DNA of 53,291 bases from an uncultured Bacilli bacterium (GCA_944336335.1 CALVLC010000006.1:1-53291), one strand, 5' to 3'; shown: positions 15,065 to 26,850, counted from the stretch's first letter. The notes: generated by a model from the letters alone, not told the origin. Numbers and translations: made by a program.

Positions 15065-16009
15065 ATGTTTAAAAAAGATTTAAAAATTGTTTATTTAGGA
15101 ACACCAAAAATTAGCGCTATTGTGCTAGAAAATTTGATTAAAAATGGATACAAAATTGTAGCAGTTGTATCACAAGCGGATAAGCCACAAGGAAGAAAAA
15201 TGATTCTTACTCCAACTGAAACAAAATTAGTGGCTCAAAGATATAATATCCCTGTTTTTCAACCAGTAAAAATTAGAGATGATTATGAATTTTTAAAGGA
15301 ACTTGAACCAGATATTATTTTAACCATGGCTTATGGCCAAATCATACCTCAAGCTGTTTTAGATATACCTAAATATTTGCCTTTAAATTTACATGGTTCA
15401 ATTTTGCCTAAATACCGTGGAGCTAGTCCAATTCAACAAGCCATATTAAATGGTGATAAATCAACTGGCATAACTTTAATGGAAATGGTTGATAAAATGG
15501 ATGCTGGGAGAATGTTTTATAAAAAAGAAGTAGAAATTAAAGATGATGACAATTATGAAACTCTTTCTGATAAATTAGCTTACCTTGCTTATGAAGTCTT
15601 TGACGAAGGTATTCAAAGTGTTATAGATGGAACCAATAAAGGCAAAGAACAAGATGAAAGTCTTGTAAGCTTTACAAAGAAAATCAAAGCAGAACAATCT
15701 TTAATCGATTTTAACGATGACGCTTGCTCAATAAACAATAAAATTCGTGCTCTCAATCCTGACCCAGGCACATATTTTGTGTTCAATAACGAAAAGATTA
15801 AAGTTGCGAAAGCAGAAGTTGTTAAGTTGTCTTCAGATATGTTTCCAGGAACGATTATTAAATACGATAAAAATGATTTTATAATTGCTTGTAAGCATAA
15901 TGCTTTGAGCATTAAATTACTTCAAAAACCAGGCAAGAAAATGATGGATTACAAATCCTTCTTTAATGGTAATCAAAATTTATTCAAAGTAAACGAAACA
16001 ATTAATTAA
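15065..16009 (+). CDS. fmt: Methionyl-tRNA formyltransferase
   Basis: This 314-residue enzyme formylates initiator Met-tRNA. The hydrolase-like fold carries the KIVYLGTPK N-terminus, AYGQIIP, and the catalytic LNLHGSILPKYRGASPIQ segment (about residues 97-114) with its Asn and His, followed by DAG (about 135) with the catalytic Asp. A C-terminal OB-like domain ends at KPGKKMMDYKSFFNG. The ATG at 15065 is preferred over that at 15041 because the earlier one sits 2 nt after the -10 box and adds residues unlike the family. The stop overlaps the start of the next gene (TAATG). The usual partner genes def and priA are not adjacent. Confidence 0.95.
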   Translation: MFKKDLKIVYLGTPKISAIVLENLIKNGYKIVAVVSQADKPQGRKMILTPTETKLVAQRYNIPVFQPVKIRDDYEFLKELEPDIILTMAYGQIIPQAVLDIPKYLPLNLHGSILPKYRGASPIQQAILNGDKSTGITLMEMVDKMDAGRMFYKKEVEIKDDDNYETLSDKLAYLAYEVFDEGIQSVIDGTNKGKEQDESLVSFTKKIKAEQSLIDFNDDACSINNKIRALNPDPGTYFVFNNEKIKVAKAEVVKLSSDMFPGTIIKYDKNDFIIACKHNALSIKLLQKPGKKMMDYKSFFNGNQNLFKVNETIN

Positions 16010-18342
16010 TGAGAACAATTGAATTATCAGTTCATGAATTAGTCGACTTTGTTTTAAGAAAAGGCAATATTGATTCTCGTTCTTTTAACTCGATGACAAT
16101 GCAAGAAGGAACAAGAATCCATAATATTTATCAAAGTAAACAAGGCTCAAATTATCTTAAAGAATATGCTTTAAGAGGCGTTTTTTCATACGAAGATTTT
16201 GTTGTTTATTTAAGTGGAAGAAGTGATGGAATAATTTTAGAAGATGTTCCAATCGTTGAAGAAATAAAATCTACTAATAGTGACTTAGAATCTTTTTATA
16301 AAGAAAACGAAGAATGGCATTTAGGACAAGCTATTTGTTACGCCTATCTTTTTGCTCTAGAGAGAAATATTAAAGAGATAAAAGTACGCTTAACATACAT
16401 CTCGCAAATTACTAATAATGTACTAAAAAAGAACTATTTATTTACTACTGATGAACTTTTTGACAAAATTCACACATATTTTGATACTTATTTTCAATTT
16501 GCTAGAATTCTTGAAACAAGAAAAAATCATCGAAATGAAACTCTAAAAAAATTAGTTTTTCCATTTGATGATATAAGAAACGGACAACAAGAATTGATAA
16601 ATTTTGTTCAAGAATCTATTAAAAAAACCGACTTAAGATTTATAGAAGCGAGTACTGGCATTGGAAAAACAATGGCAACAATTTATGCAACCTTGCCATA
16701 TTTAAGAGGCGATAAATTAGATAAGATTTTTTATTTATGTCCTAAAAATACTAACTTTGATAATTTTGCAAATGCTTTAGATATATTAAATAAATCTGGC
16801 TACAATCTCTCTTTTACTGAACTTAAAGCAAGAAGCAAAATGTGTCCCTACAAACTAGAAAAAGCATGTAATCCGGACGATTGCCCATTAACTATTGGAT
16901 ATTATTCAAAGCTAAAAGATGTTTTAAATGATTGTTTAGTACACGAAAATCTTTTAAATAGTGAAACCATCGAGAAATACGCGAAAAAGTACGAAATTTG
17001 TCCTTTTGAATTATCTTTAGATTTTTCTTTATATACTGATTTTGTAGTTTGTGATTATAACTACGCATTTCATCCGATCGCATATTTAAGAAGATTTTTT
17101 GATGCACCTGATAAAACATATCGTTTATACGCTCTAGTCGATGAAGCTCATAACTTAATTGACCGCGCAAGAGATATGTTTACGATAACTTTTAGCGAAA
17201 ATGACTATAAAAACTTCAAAAAAGAGTTAAAAGGGTACAGGAATAGAGAAATTGATAAAGCAATTAGAAAAGTCAATCAAGACATTAAGTTATTTAAACA
17301 ATTTGAATTTAATGATAATCCAATCATTTTAGAGCAATTAGATCCTGGTTTTTTGCAACATCTTACTAAGTTAAGAAGTGAAATGAATGTGATTGAAACT
17401 GAAAACCCTAAGTTAAAGCTCAAAGACGGTAAAGATTTCTTAATAGATTTATACAAATTTCTTGTTATTAACGATTTGCTTAACGATGGCTTTAAAATAA
17501 TTTTAGACAATAAATTTGATAATCTAACAATCAAATTATTCTGCATCGATCCTTCATCTTTTGTTAATAAATCATTATTTCATTTTTTAGGAACGACTTT
17601 TTTTAGTGCAACATTAACACCAATTGATTATTTTGAAGAAGTAACATTAAATAAAAAAGAATTAGAAAATATATCTTTACCATCGCCTTTTGACCCAAAT
17701 AATTTTTATTTAATTGTTAATGACAACATTTCAATTAAATATAAAGATAGAGATAAAACATTAGAAGAAGTAGCAAAAGAAATTAATATTTATGTTTCAA
17801 AAAAAGTCGGTAATTATCTTGTTTTTGTCCCTTCTTTTGAATATTCAAATAAAATCAAAAAATATTTTTTAAACGATGAAAGATTTATTTTCCAAACTGC
17901 AACAATGACCAACAAAGATAAAGATGCATTTTTGATGAATTTTAAAGAAAATCCTAATGAAACAAAAGTTGGAGTTTGTGTAATTAGCGGCTCTTTTTCT
18001 GAAAGTATTGATTTAACAGGTGATAGATTAATTGGAGTTGTCGTTGTTGGAGTTGGCTTACCACAAGTAAATTTTGAAAATAACTTAATTAAAGATTTTT
18101 ATATAAAGAAAAATATGGATGGCTATGAATTCGCTTATTTAAATCCTGGAATAAATAAAGTATTGCAAGCACTAGGAAGAGTAATCCGTACAAAAAATGA
18201 TAAAGGTAGTGCTTTAATAATTGATTCTAGATACAAACAAAGTAACTATTTAAGAATTTTGAGAAACAGATACAAGAATTATATTGAAATTAAAGATTCA
18301 AAAGGTTTAATTGATGCGTTAAATTCTTTTTATAAAAACTAA
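16009..18342 (+). CDS. PD-(D/E)XK nuclease-like domain fused to XPD/DinG-type helicase
   Basis: This 777-residue protein has two parts. The N-terminal 170 residues resemble a Cas4/RecB-type PD-(D/E)XK nuclease: SGRSDGIIL (D73), VEEIK (E85, K87) and HLGQAICYAY with the downstream Q107 and Y111. The rest is a superfamily-2 XPD/DinG-like helicase: Walker A EASTGIGKT (213-221), four cysteines C279, C287, C292 and C331 placed as in the XPD Fe-S domain, VDEAHN box (377-382), SATL motif and the C-terminal GRVIRT motif VI. It probably unwinds and trims DNA in repair or recombination; the substrate is unknown. It is coupled to fmt by a TAATG overlap and has no ribosome site of its own. Confidence 0.8.
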   Translation: MRTIELSVHELVDFVLRKGNIDSRSFNSMTMQEGTRIHNIYQSKQGSNYLKEYALRGVFSYEDFVVYLSGRSDGIILEDVPIVEEIKSTNSDLESFYKENEEWHLGQAICYAYLFALERNIKEIKVRLTYISQITNNVLKKNYLFTTDELFDKIHTYFDTYFQFARILETRKNHRNETLKKLVFPFDDIRNGQQELINFVQESIKKTDLRFIEASTGIGKTMATIYATLPYLRGDKLDKIFYLCPKNTNFDNFANALDILNKSGYNLSFTELKARSKMCPYKLEKACNPDDCPLTIGYYSKLKDVLNDCLVHENLLNSETIEKYAKKYEICPFELSLDFSLYTDFVVCDYNYAFHPIAYLRRFFDAPDKTYRLYALVDEAHNLIDRARDMFTITFSENDYKNFKKELKGYRNREIDKAIRKVNQDIKLFKQFEFNDNPIILEQLDPGFLQHLTKLRSEMNVIETENPKLKLKDGKDFLIDLYKFLVINDLLNDGFKIILDNKFDNLTIKLFCIDPSSFVNKSLFHFLGTTFFSATLTPIDYFEEVTLNKKELENISLPSPFDPNNFYLIVNDNISIKYKDRDKTLEEVAKEINIYVSKKVGNYLVFVPSFEYSNKIKKYFLNDERFIFQTATMTNKDKDAFLMNFKENPNETKVGVCVISGSFSESIDLTGDRLIGVVVVGVGLPQVNFENNLIKDFYIKKNMDGYEFAYLNPGINKVLQALGRVIRTKNDKGSALIIDSRYKQSNYLRILRNRYKNYIEIKDSKGLIDALNSFYKN

Positions 18343-18347
18343 TTTAA

Positions 18348-18356
18348 TGATATACT
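18348..18356 (+). promoter_or_regulatory. Extended -10 promoter of lepA
   Basis: TGATATACT stands 9 nt before the lepA ATG, so the leader would be about 2-3 nt. No Shine-Dalgarno sequence is present. Confidence 0.6.
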
Positions 18357-18365
18357 TTTTTCCGT

Positions 18366-20183
18366 ATGAAATACGACCAATCAAGAATTAGAAATTTTAG
18401 TGTTATTGCACATATTGATCACGGTAAATCAACGCTTTGTGATCGTATTTTGGAATTAACGGATACTATTGAAAAAAGAGAGATGAAATCACAAATTCTC
18501 GATGATATGGATTTAGAAAGAGAAAGAGGGATAACCATTAAATTAAACGCCGTTACTGTGAATTATCATGCTAAAGATGGTAAAGATTATATTTTTAATT
18601 TAATCGATACTCCTGGGCATGTCGATTTTACCTATGAAGTTAGTAGATCTTTGGCCGCTTGCGAAGGTGCAGTTTTAGTAATTGATGCAACTCAAGGAGT
18701 AGAGGCTCAAACTTTAGCTAATATGTATCTAGCAATTGATAACAATCTTGAAATTGTTCCTGTCATTAATAAAATCGACCTTGCTAGTGCTAGAGTTGAA
18801 ACTTGTAGAGAAGAAATATCTTCAAGAATTGGACTAGATGGCGAAAATGCAATCCCAGTTAGTGCTAAAACTGGTGATAACATTCGTGAAGTTTTAGAAA
18901 GAATTGTTACTGATATTCCTGCTCCAAACGGAGATAATAATGCACCTTTAAAAGCATTAATTTTTGACTCATATTATGACTCTTACAGAGGAGTTGTTGT
19001 TCTTATCCGAGTTAAAGAAGGCAAAGTAAAAGTTGGCGATAGGATTCATTTAATGAGATCTGGAGCTGATTTTTTAGTAACTGAATTAGGTTTAAGAACA
19101 CCAAAAGAGGTCCAAGCTGATGCTTTATATTGTGGTGAAGTTGGCTATTTATGCGCTCAGATTAAAGATATTAAAGAAGTTCGTGTTGGTGACACAATTA
19201 CTTTAAAAGATTCACCAGCTTTACTTCCTTTACCTGGATATAAAAAGATAAACCCAATGGTTTATTGTGGTATTTATCCAACTGACTCCAAAAAATATGA
19301 AGATTTAAAAGAATCGTTAGAGAAATTATCTTTAAATGATGCTTCATTAAGATTTGAACCTGAAACATCTCAAGCTTTAGGATTTGGTTTTAGATGTGGT
19401 TTTTTAGGTCTTTTACATATGGATGTTATTCAAGAAAGGCTTGAAAGAGAGTATGATTTAGACTTAATTTTGACTGCTCCAAGTGTTATTTATAAAGTAT
19501 TTTTAACAAGCGGAGAAGTCTTTGAACTTTCAAATCCTAGTGAATTACCTGATTTAACAACCGTCGCTCATATTGAAGAACCATTTGTTAAAGCCGAAAT
19601 CATGATGCCTAAAGATTATATTGGACCTGTTATGCAACTTTGCCAAGATAGAAGAGGTATCTATAAAAATCTTGAATATTTTGATGAAACGAGAATGATT
19701 CTAACTTACGAAATGCCTTTAAGTGAGATCATTTTTAATTTCTTTGATAAGTTAAAATCATATACCAAAGGCTACGCTAGTTTAGATTATGAATTTGCTG
19801 AATATAAAGAAAGCAATTTAACTAAGATGGATATTTTACTTAACGGCGATGTCATTGATGCTTTAAGTTCGATTGTTTACAAACCATTTGCTTATAAAAG
19901 AGGACTTAAGATTGTTTCAAAATTAAAGGAAGTTATTCCTCGTCAACAATTTGAAATTCCTGTTCAAGCTGCAATTAATGGAAAAGTTATTGCAAGAGCT
20001 GATATTAAAGCAGTGAGAAAAGACGTCTTAGCCAAATGTTATGGTGGTGATATCACCCGTAAAAAGAAACTTCTTGAGAAACAAAAAGAAGGTAAAAAGA
20101 GAATGAAATCAATTGGTTCAGTTGATGTCCCACAAGAAGCATTTATGTCATTATTAAGCATAGATGATGAAGAAAATAATTAA
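18366..20183 (+). CDS. lepA: Elongation factor 4 (LepA), translational GTPase
   Basis: This 605-residue protein has the usual LepA length. G-domain motifs are G1 AHIDHGKST (about residues 14-22), G2 around RERGITIK, G3 DTPGHVDF, G4 NKID and G5 SAKTG. Domains II, III and V follow, and the LepA-specific C-terminal domain contains [17 protein letters not shown] and the basic end [28 protein letters not shown]4 acts on ribosomes under stress and during 30S assembly. In Bacillus it heads the hemW-hrcA heat-shock block, and the same order appears here with two extra genes in between. An 11-nt repeat array begins 3 bp after its stop. Confidence 0.98.
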   Translation: MKYDQSRIRNFSVIAHIDHGKSTLCDRILELTDTIEKREMKSQILDDMDLERERGITIKLNAVTVNYHAKDGKDYIFNLIDTPGHVDFTYEVSRSLAACEGAVLVIDATQGVEAQTLANMYLAIDNNLEIVPVINKIDLASARVETCREEISSRIGLDGENAIPVSAKTGDNIREVLERIVTDIPAPNGDNNAPLKALIFDSYYDSYRGVVVLIRVKEGKVKVGDRIHLMRSGADFLVTELGLRTPKEVQADALYCGEVGYLCAQIKDIKEVRVGDTITLKDSPALLPLPGYKKINPMVYCGIYPTDSKKYEDLKESLEKLSLNDASLRFEPETSQALGFGFRCGFLGLLHMDVIQERLEREYDLDLILTAPSVIYKVFLTSGEVFELSNPSELPDLTTVAHIEEPFVKAEIMMPKDYIGPVMQLCQDRRGIYKNLEYFDETRMILTYEMPLSEIIFNFFDKLKSYTKGYASLDYEFAEYKESNLTKMDILLNGDVIDALSSIVYKPFAYKRGLKIVSKLKEVIPRQQFEIPVQAAINGKVIARADIKAVRKDVLAKCYGGDITRKKKLLEKQKEGKKRMKSIGSVDVPQEAFMSLLSIDDEENN

Positions 20184-20185
20184 TT

Positions 20186-20229
20186 TAGCAAACTACTAGT
20201 TAATAATTAGTAGATAACTAGTATTAATC
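20186..20229 (+). repeat. 11-nt tandem array (4 units) after lepA
   Basis: Units at 20186, 20197, 20208 and 20219 read TAGCAAACTAC, TAGTTAATAAT, TAGTAGATAAC and TAGTATTAATC. The last three match the minus-strand array downstream of plsY at 24 of 27 aligned positions. Confidence 0.7.
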
Positions 20230-20287
20230 ATTGTAAAAATATCTTGTTGTTTTATAATTTAAGTATATTGAAAAAGGACGATAATAT

Positions 20288-21871
20288 ATGCCTGTAAATG
20301 AATACATTAAAAAATTCAGTAATGAAATTTACGCAACAAAAAACGACATCGTAAAAGCGATGAAAACACCTCTTGTTGATGGAATTTGGACACAAGTTTT
20401 AGAGTATAGAAATGATTTTTATGAAGTATTACCAATCGTTAATTACGATTCAAATCGCTTCTCAGTTTGCTTAACTCCTGCAATTTCTAGAAGAGTTAAC
20501 TCGTTTGAAAGACGTTTGACTTCTATATTAAATCAATATTCCAGATTATCACGTAATTTAGCTAACGAATATTTTAAACACAAAGTCTACAAAAAGATTC
20601 TTCGTATTATCGCTAAAAAATATAAAATCGATACTCAAGATCCTGTTCTTGATGGAATTATCGACGGAACAATAACAACAAATTTGCCAGCTGACCAATT
20701 AATATTACAAAGATATTATTCTTGCTTAGCTGAAATTGAAGAAAATTATCTTCAAGATATAGATGAAAACACAATTGGTGATTTCTATTCAAAATTAATG
20801 GGCACTGATGAATTAACTAGCTATTATCGTAAAACTGACACTGATAAATATAGTGGTTATGGAATTGGTAGAATCAAACTCGGAATCGCTCCTCAAAAAA
20901 TTGAAAACGCTATTCAACAATTAATAAAATTCATTAATTATGATAATCAAAGTTTGATAGTTAAAGCAGTAGCCACTTTATATGACCTTTATTACATCAG
21001 ACCTTTTGAAAATTATAGTGAAGAAATTGCTATTTTAATGCTTAAAAAAGTTCTTGCATTAAATGATGTTAATGCGGTAGCAGCCTTACTTTGTTTTGAA
21101 ACATTATTTGAAAACAAAGATGAATTTGAATCAAAGATTGGCGATTGTCAAAAATATTGTGATTTAACGTATTTAATAACTTATGTTTTAGATAAAGTTG
21201 AACCATTAATTAATAAAATTGATGACGAAATAATTGAATCTCAAAACTTAACTATTAAAAAAGAACTTTATCAAGCTGATGAACCTAGAGTTAATGTTGT
21301 TAAAGAACCAATTTTTGCAGAAAAACCTCAAACAGTTGAAATACCTGTAGTTAATGAAATTCAAAAAGAACCATTAACTCAAAGTGAAATCTCTGCTCCT
21401 ATCAATAAAGGGTTTAAAACTGAAGCTATCGAAACACTTGAAAATCTTCAAATTCAAAATGAAGAAAAGAAAGAAGAAAAACCTCTTGAACAAGGCAGAA
21501 CAAGTGAAGAAGTTAAGGCATATCAAGAACTTGTCAAACCAGTTCAACCTACAATAAACGGGTCTGAAAAACTTAGTTTTTCTCAAAATATTGCAATTTC
21601 TAATGTTCCAACTGGTTTAACGGAAGAAGAAGCAACCAAACTTGAAACACATCTTATGGAAATGAATCCAAATTTATCTCACGGACAAGCTTATTTCTAT
21701 GCACGTCACTGTACAATCGGAATGAAATATACTGTAGATCAATATAAAAAGTGTGTCGGTTGCGCCTATGAAACAGCTAGAAGCAGTATGAATAATTTAG
21801 TTGTTTTAGGTTATTACAAAAAAGAAATTTTAAAGAAAAAATTCGTATATATTCCTGTTAAAAGAAATTAG
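20288..21871 (+). CDS. Fic-fold protein with degenerate active site and C-terminal winged helix
   Basis: This 527-residue protein is not firmly recognised. At about residues 190-260 it follows the pattern of Fic AMP-transferases: a GYGIGRIKLG strand pair, PQKIENAIQQLIKFI helix and then YYIRPFENYSEE. In true Fic enzymes this last motif is HPFxxGNGR. Here the catalytic His is Arg (R238) and the Gly-Asn-Gly-Arg part is lost, so AMPylation is unlikely. Residues 310-430 form a Pro/Glu/Lys-rich, low-complexity linker. The last 50 residues (TVDQYKKCVGCAYETARSSM to the end) look like the winged helix often following Fic domains. A ribosome site AAAGGACG and TATAAT lie upstream. It could be a regulator or scaffold. 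Confidence 0.6.
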   Translation: MPVNEYIKKFSNEIYATKNDIVKAMKTPLVDGIWTQVLEYRNDFYEVLPIVNYDSNRFSVCLTPAISRRVNSFERRLTSILNQYSRLSRNLANEYFKHKVYKKILRIIAKKYKIDTQDPVLDGIIDGTITTNLPADQLILQRYYSCLAEIEENYLQDIDENTIGDFYSKLMGTDELTSYYRKTDTDKYSGYGIGRIKLGIAPQKIENAIQQLIKFINYDNQSLIVKAVATLYDLYYIRPFENYSEEIAILMLKKVLALNDVNAVAALLCFETLFENKDEFESKIGDCQKYCDLTYLITYVLDKVEPLINKIDDEIIESQNLTIKKELYQADEPRVNVVKEPIFAEKPQTVEIPVVNEIQKEPLTQSEISAPINKGFKTEAIETLENLQIQNEEKKEEKPLEQGRTSEEVKAYQELVKPVQPTINGSEKLSFSQNIAISNVPTGLTEEEATKLETHLMEMNPNLSHGQAYFYARHCTIGMKYTVDQYKKCVGCAYETARSSMNNLVVLGYYKKEILKKKFVYIPVKRN

Positions 21872-21885
21872 GAGAATGATATAGC

Positions 21886-22143
21886 ATGTTACCAATTAAA
21901 GTTTTAAATGAATGGTTTAATGAACCTTGGGCAATATTAATCTTAATCGTTTTGATTTTTGGTGTATTAGCACTTGGTGTTTTCCTTTTATCAAAGTTTG
22001 TTATTAATAAAAAAGATAAAGATGAAAAACCAGATGAAAAAACTATTGCTGATGAAAATTTAAGTAGATATTTAGAAGAGGTTGATAACCCTGAAACTCA
22101 AAAGCAATTTGATGAATACGATAAAGAAAATAAAGATAAATAG
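21886..22143 (+). CDS. Small single-pass membrane protein, unknown
   Basis: This 85-residue protein has a short N-terminal part, one membrane helix at about residues 16-39 (AILILIVLIFGVLALGVFLL) and a strongly charged Lys/Asp/Glu-rich cytoplasmic tail. No family is recognised. GGAGAATGATATAGC places a ribosome site upstream of ATG. It follows the Fic-like gene by 14 bp, and its 3' end overlaps the start of hemW by 32 bp, so the three form one transcript. Confidence 0.7.
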   Translation: MLPIKVLNEWFNEPWAILILIVLIFGVLALGVFLLSKFVINKKDKDEKPDEKTIADENLSRYLEEVDNPETQKQFDEYDKENKDK

Positions 22144-23230
22144 TCTTTATATTCATATACCTTTTTGTGATTCGATTTGTCCTTATTGTGACTTTACAAA
22201 GTTCATAAGTAAGGACTTTTTTAAGTCTAAATATGTTAAACAAATATCTAGAGATTTAATTTGTTTATATAAAAAAGGTTATAAATTTAAAACAATTTAT
22301 ATTGGTGGAGGAACGCCAACTTGTTTATCTTTGAAAGATTTAAGGAAAATCTTGAAATTAACAAAGCTTTTATTAAACAAAAATAGTTATGAATTTACTA
22401 TAGAAGCTAATCCTGAATCCTTAAGTGAAGATAAATTAAAACTTTTTAAATCAGCAGGAGTGAATAGAATTTCTATTGGAATTCAAACTTTTAATGAAGA
22501 TTTACTTAAAACTATTAATCGAGATTTCAATATAAATTATTTTGAACTTATTAACCTTGTTAAAAGATATATTAAAAATATCAACGTTGATTTGATTTAT
22601 GGGTTGCCTGGAGAAACTAAACAAGATCTAATTTACGATTTAAATTCTTTTACAAAACTTGATATCAATCATATATCAACATATAGTTTATCAATCAATC
22701 CTATGTCTCTTTTTTATGTTAAAAAAGTTAAGGAAGTAGATGAGGATATATCTCGAGACTATTACGATACAATTTTAAAATTTTTAAGAGAACATGGATT
22801 TGAAAGATACGAAGTTAGCAACTTTTCAAAACCTGGTTTTGAAAGCAAACATAATCTAACTTATTGGAAAGATAATGAATATATTGGAATTGGTTGCGGT
22901 GCAGGCGGTTACCTTTATCCTAAGCGCTATAAATTATCTTCTTCATTAACAGATTACATCAGAGGCAAAAGAAAATTTGATAGTGAAATCGTTCATAAAA
23001 ATGATAATATCGATTATTTTTTGATATGCAATTTAAGATTAAAAGATGGTTTTTACTTAGATGAATTTTACAAACGATTTGGCTTTAAGTTTGAAGAAAA
23101 ATACAAAAAAATAATAAATAAGTACATTTCTAGTAGTTTTTTAGTAGTAAATCAGTACAAAGTTTATTGTACAGATGAAGGTCTTATTAAGCTAGATTTG
23201 CTATTAAGAGATTTGATTAAAGAAAATTAG
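22112..23230 (+). CDS. hemW: HemW-like radical SAM protein
   Basis: This is a 372-residue protein of the HemW (formerly HemN-like) family, proposed to be heme chaperones. The radical SAM cluster motif PFCDSICPYCDF (CxxxCxxC, about residues 18-29) is followed by YIGGGTPTCL, the SAM-binding EANPES, RISIGIQTF, VDLIYGLPGET and the C-terminal HemW domain with HNLTYWKDNEYIGIG. The extra cysteine that separates HemN from HemW is not seen. The ATG at 22112 is used; a TTG at 22082 after AGAAGAGG is an alternative. Both lie inside the preceding gene. Its 3' part carries an 11-nt array, and its stop codon lies inside the upstream CIRCE-like operator of hrcA. Confidence 0.9.
   Translation: MNTIKKIKINSLYIHIPFCDSICPYCDFTKFISKDFFKSKYVKQISRDLICLYKKGYKFKTIYIGGGTPTCLSLKDLRKILKLTKLLLNKNSYEFTIEANPESLSEDKLKLFKSAGVNRISIGIQTFNEDLLKTINRDFNINYFELINLVKRYIKNINVDLIYGLPGETKQDLIYDLNSFTKLDINHISTYSLSINPMSLFYVKKVKEVDEDISRDYYDTILKFLREHGFERYEVSNFSKPGFESKHNLTYWKDNEYIGIGCGAGGYLYPKRYKLSSSLTDYIRGKRKFDSEIVHKNDNIDYFLICNLRLKDGFYLDEFYKRFGFKFEEKYKKIINKYISSSFLVVNQYKVYCTDEGLIKLDLLLRDLIKEN
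23120..23163 (+). repeat. 11-nt tandem array (4 units) within hemW
   Basis: Units at 23120, 23131, 23142 and 23153 are AAGTACATTTC, TAGTAGTTTTT, TAGTAGTAAAT and CAGTACAAAGT. The two units in the hemW reading frame begin AAG and CAG, and the two out-of-frame units begin TAG. Confidence 0.65.
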
Positions 23231-23253
23231 CACTTTTATATTGACACTGCTAA
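23227..23253 (+). promoter_or_regulatory. Upstream CIRCE-like operator of hrcA
   Basis: TTAGCACTT, 9 nt, then CACTGCTAA. The left arm matches the CIRCE consensus TTAGCACTC at 8 of 9 positions and the right arm matches GAGTGCTAA at 7 of 9, with the exact 9-9-9 spacing. It overlaps the -35 box and the hemW stop codon. Confidence 0.7.
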
Positions 23254-23268
23254 ATTTATCTTTATAAT
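23241..23268 (+). promoter_or_regulatory. Vegetative promoter of the heat-shock operon
   Basis: TTGACA (23241-23246), a 16-bp spacer and TATAAT (23263-23268). It is the best -35/-10 pair in the window and lies between two CIRCE elements. Confidence 0.88.
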
Positions 23269-23272
23269 TTAG

Positions 23273-23299
23273 GTAGCACTTATGAAGAGTGAGTGCTAG
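23273..23299 (+). promoter_or_regulatory. CIRCE operator of hrcA
   Basis: GTAGCACTT, 9 nt, then GAGTGCTAG. The inner eight bases of each arm match the HrcA-binding consensus (TTAGCACTC-N9-GAGTGCTAA) apart from one base. It covers the predicted transcription start, ending 12 nt before the hrcA ATG. Confidence 0.93.
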
Positions 23300-23311
23300 A
23301 AGAGATTAGAA

Positions 23312-24347
23312 ATGACGCTTACAAGAAAAGACAAATTACTAAAACTTATTGTAGAAGATTTCATTAAAACAGCAGAACCTGTTGGATCTAATTACTTAAT
23401 TAAAAAGTATAATCTTCCTATTTCAAGCGCGACTATTAGAAACGAAATGAACGCTCTTGAAAAAGAAGGCTTACTTGAAAAGACTCATATCTCAAGTGGT
23501 AGAGTTCCTTCAGCAAAAGGATATGAATACTACATTGAACATCTTAGAAACAATAAAATTGATGACAAGATGAAAAATGAGTTAAACAAAGTATTCTCAA
23601 ATAGTGTTACTGTTGAAGAACTTTTAAAAGAAAGTTGTGAAATCTTAAGTCATATGACTAATCTTGCAAGCGTTGTCTTGGGCCCAAGCGCTGATGAAGA
23701 GCACTTAGTTTCAATACAATTAATTCCAATATCTTTAAACTCTGTTACGGCAATATTTGTTACTGATCGTGGTTATGTTGAAAACAAAACATTCACAATC
23801 AATTCAAAATATAGAGTTGATGATATGAAAAAGTGCATTGAAATATTGAATGATCGCTTAAGAGGCACAAGTATTAACGGACTCGTTGATAAATTAGAGA
23901 GTATAAAACCTATATTATCTAATTATATGAGTGATTATGTTTATCTCTATAATGCTTTATTAAAAACTTTCTATGATTTTGCTTCTTCAAGAAATGGAAA
24001 AATTTATGGAAAAGAAAATTTATTAAAGCAACCTGAATTTAGGGACAATGCACATGAACTCAAAAAGTTGTTTGATTTATTCGAAAATCCAAATGATTTA
24101 GAGAAAATTATCGATGAAGCTCAAACTAGACTCCTTGTTAACGTTGGTAATGTCGAAGAAAAATATAACGATGTTAGCGTTGTATCAAAAGACATTGCAG
24201 TAGATGGAGAAAAGATTGGTAAAATCGCAGTAATTGGACCAACCAGAATGGATTATTCAAAGGTCTTAAACAGTTTAGATTATATAGTAGATAAAATTAT
24301 GGAGTGCTTATCAAATGACAATATTCAAGAAGAAAAAGGAGGGAACG

Positions 24348-24361
<14 letters not shown>
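23312..24361 (+). CDS. hrcA: Heat-inducible transcription repressor HrcA
   Basis: This 349-residue repressor binds CIRCE and is kept active by GroE chaperonins. The N-terminal winged helix includes DKLLKLIVEDFIKTAEPVGS and ISSATIRNEMNALEKEGLLEKTH (about residues 30-52), then SSGRVPSAKGYEYYIE. The GAF-like dimerisation domain follows, with VSIQLIPIS and ending in GPTRMDYSKVL. It is the first gene of hrcA-grpE-dnaK-dnaJ and is autoregulated through the two operators upstream. Only a weak purine stretch (AGAAGAGA) precedes ATG. The 3' end overlaps grpE by 14 bp. Confidence 0.97.
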
Positions 24362-26824
<2,463 letters not shown>

Positions 26825-26850
26825 TCAGTGATCAAATTCGTTGATTTTAT

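Noticed and set aside
20186-20229. CRISPR array from the repeated TAGTAG blocks
   Set aside because: Units are 11 nt and contiguous with no spacers, no cas genes are present and the arrays are very short.
23272-23311. Hairpin terminator before hrcA
   Set aside because: The inverted repeat is the CIRCE operator; there is no U-tract.
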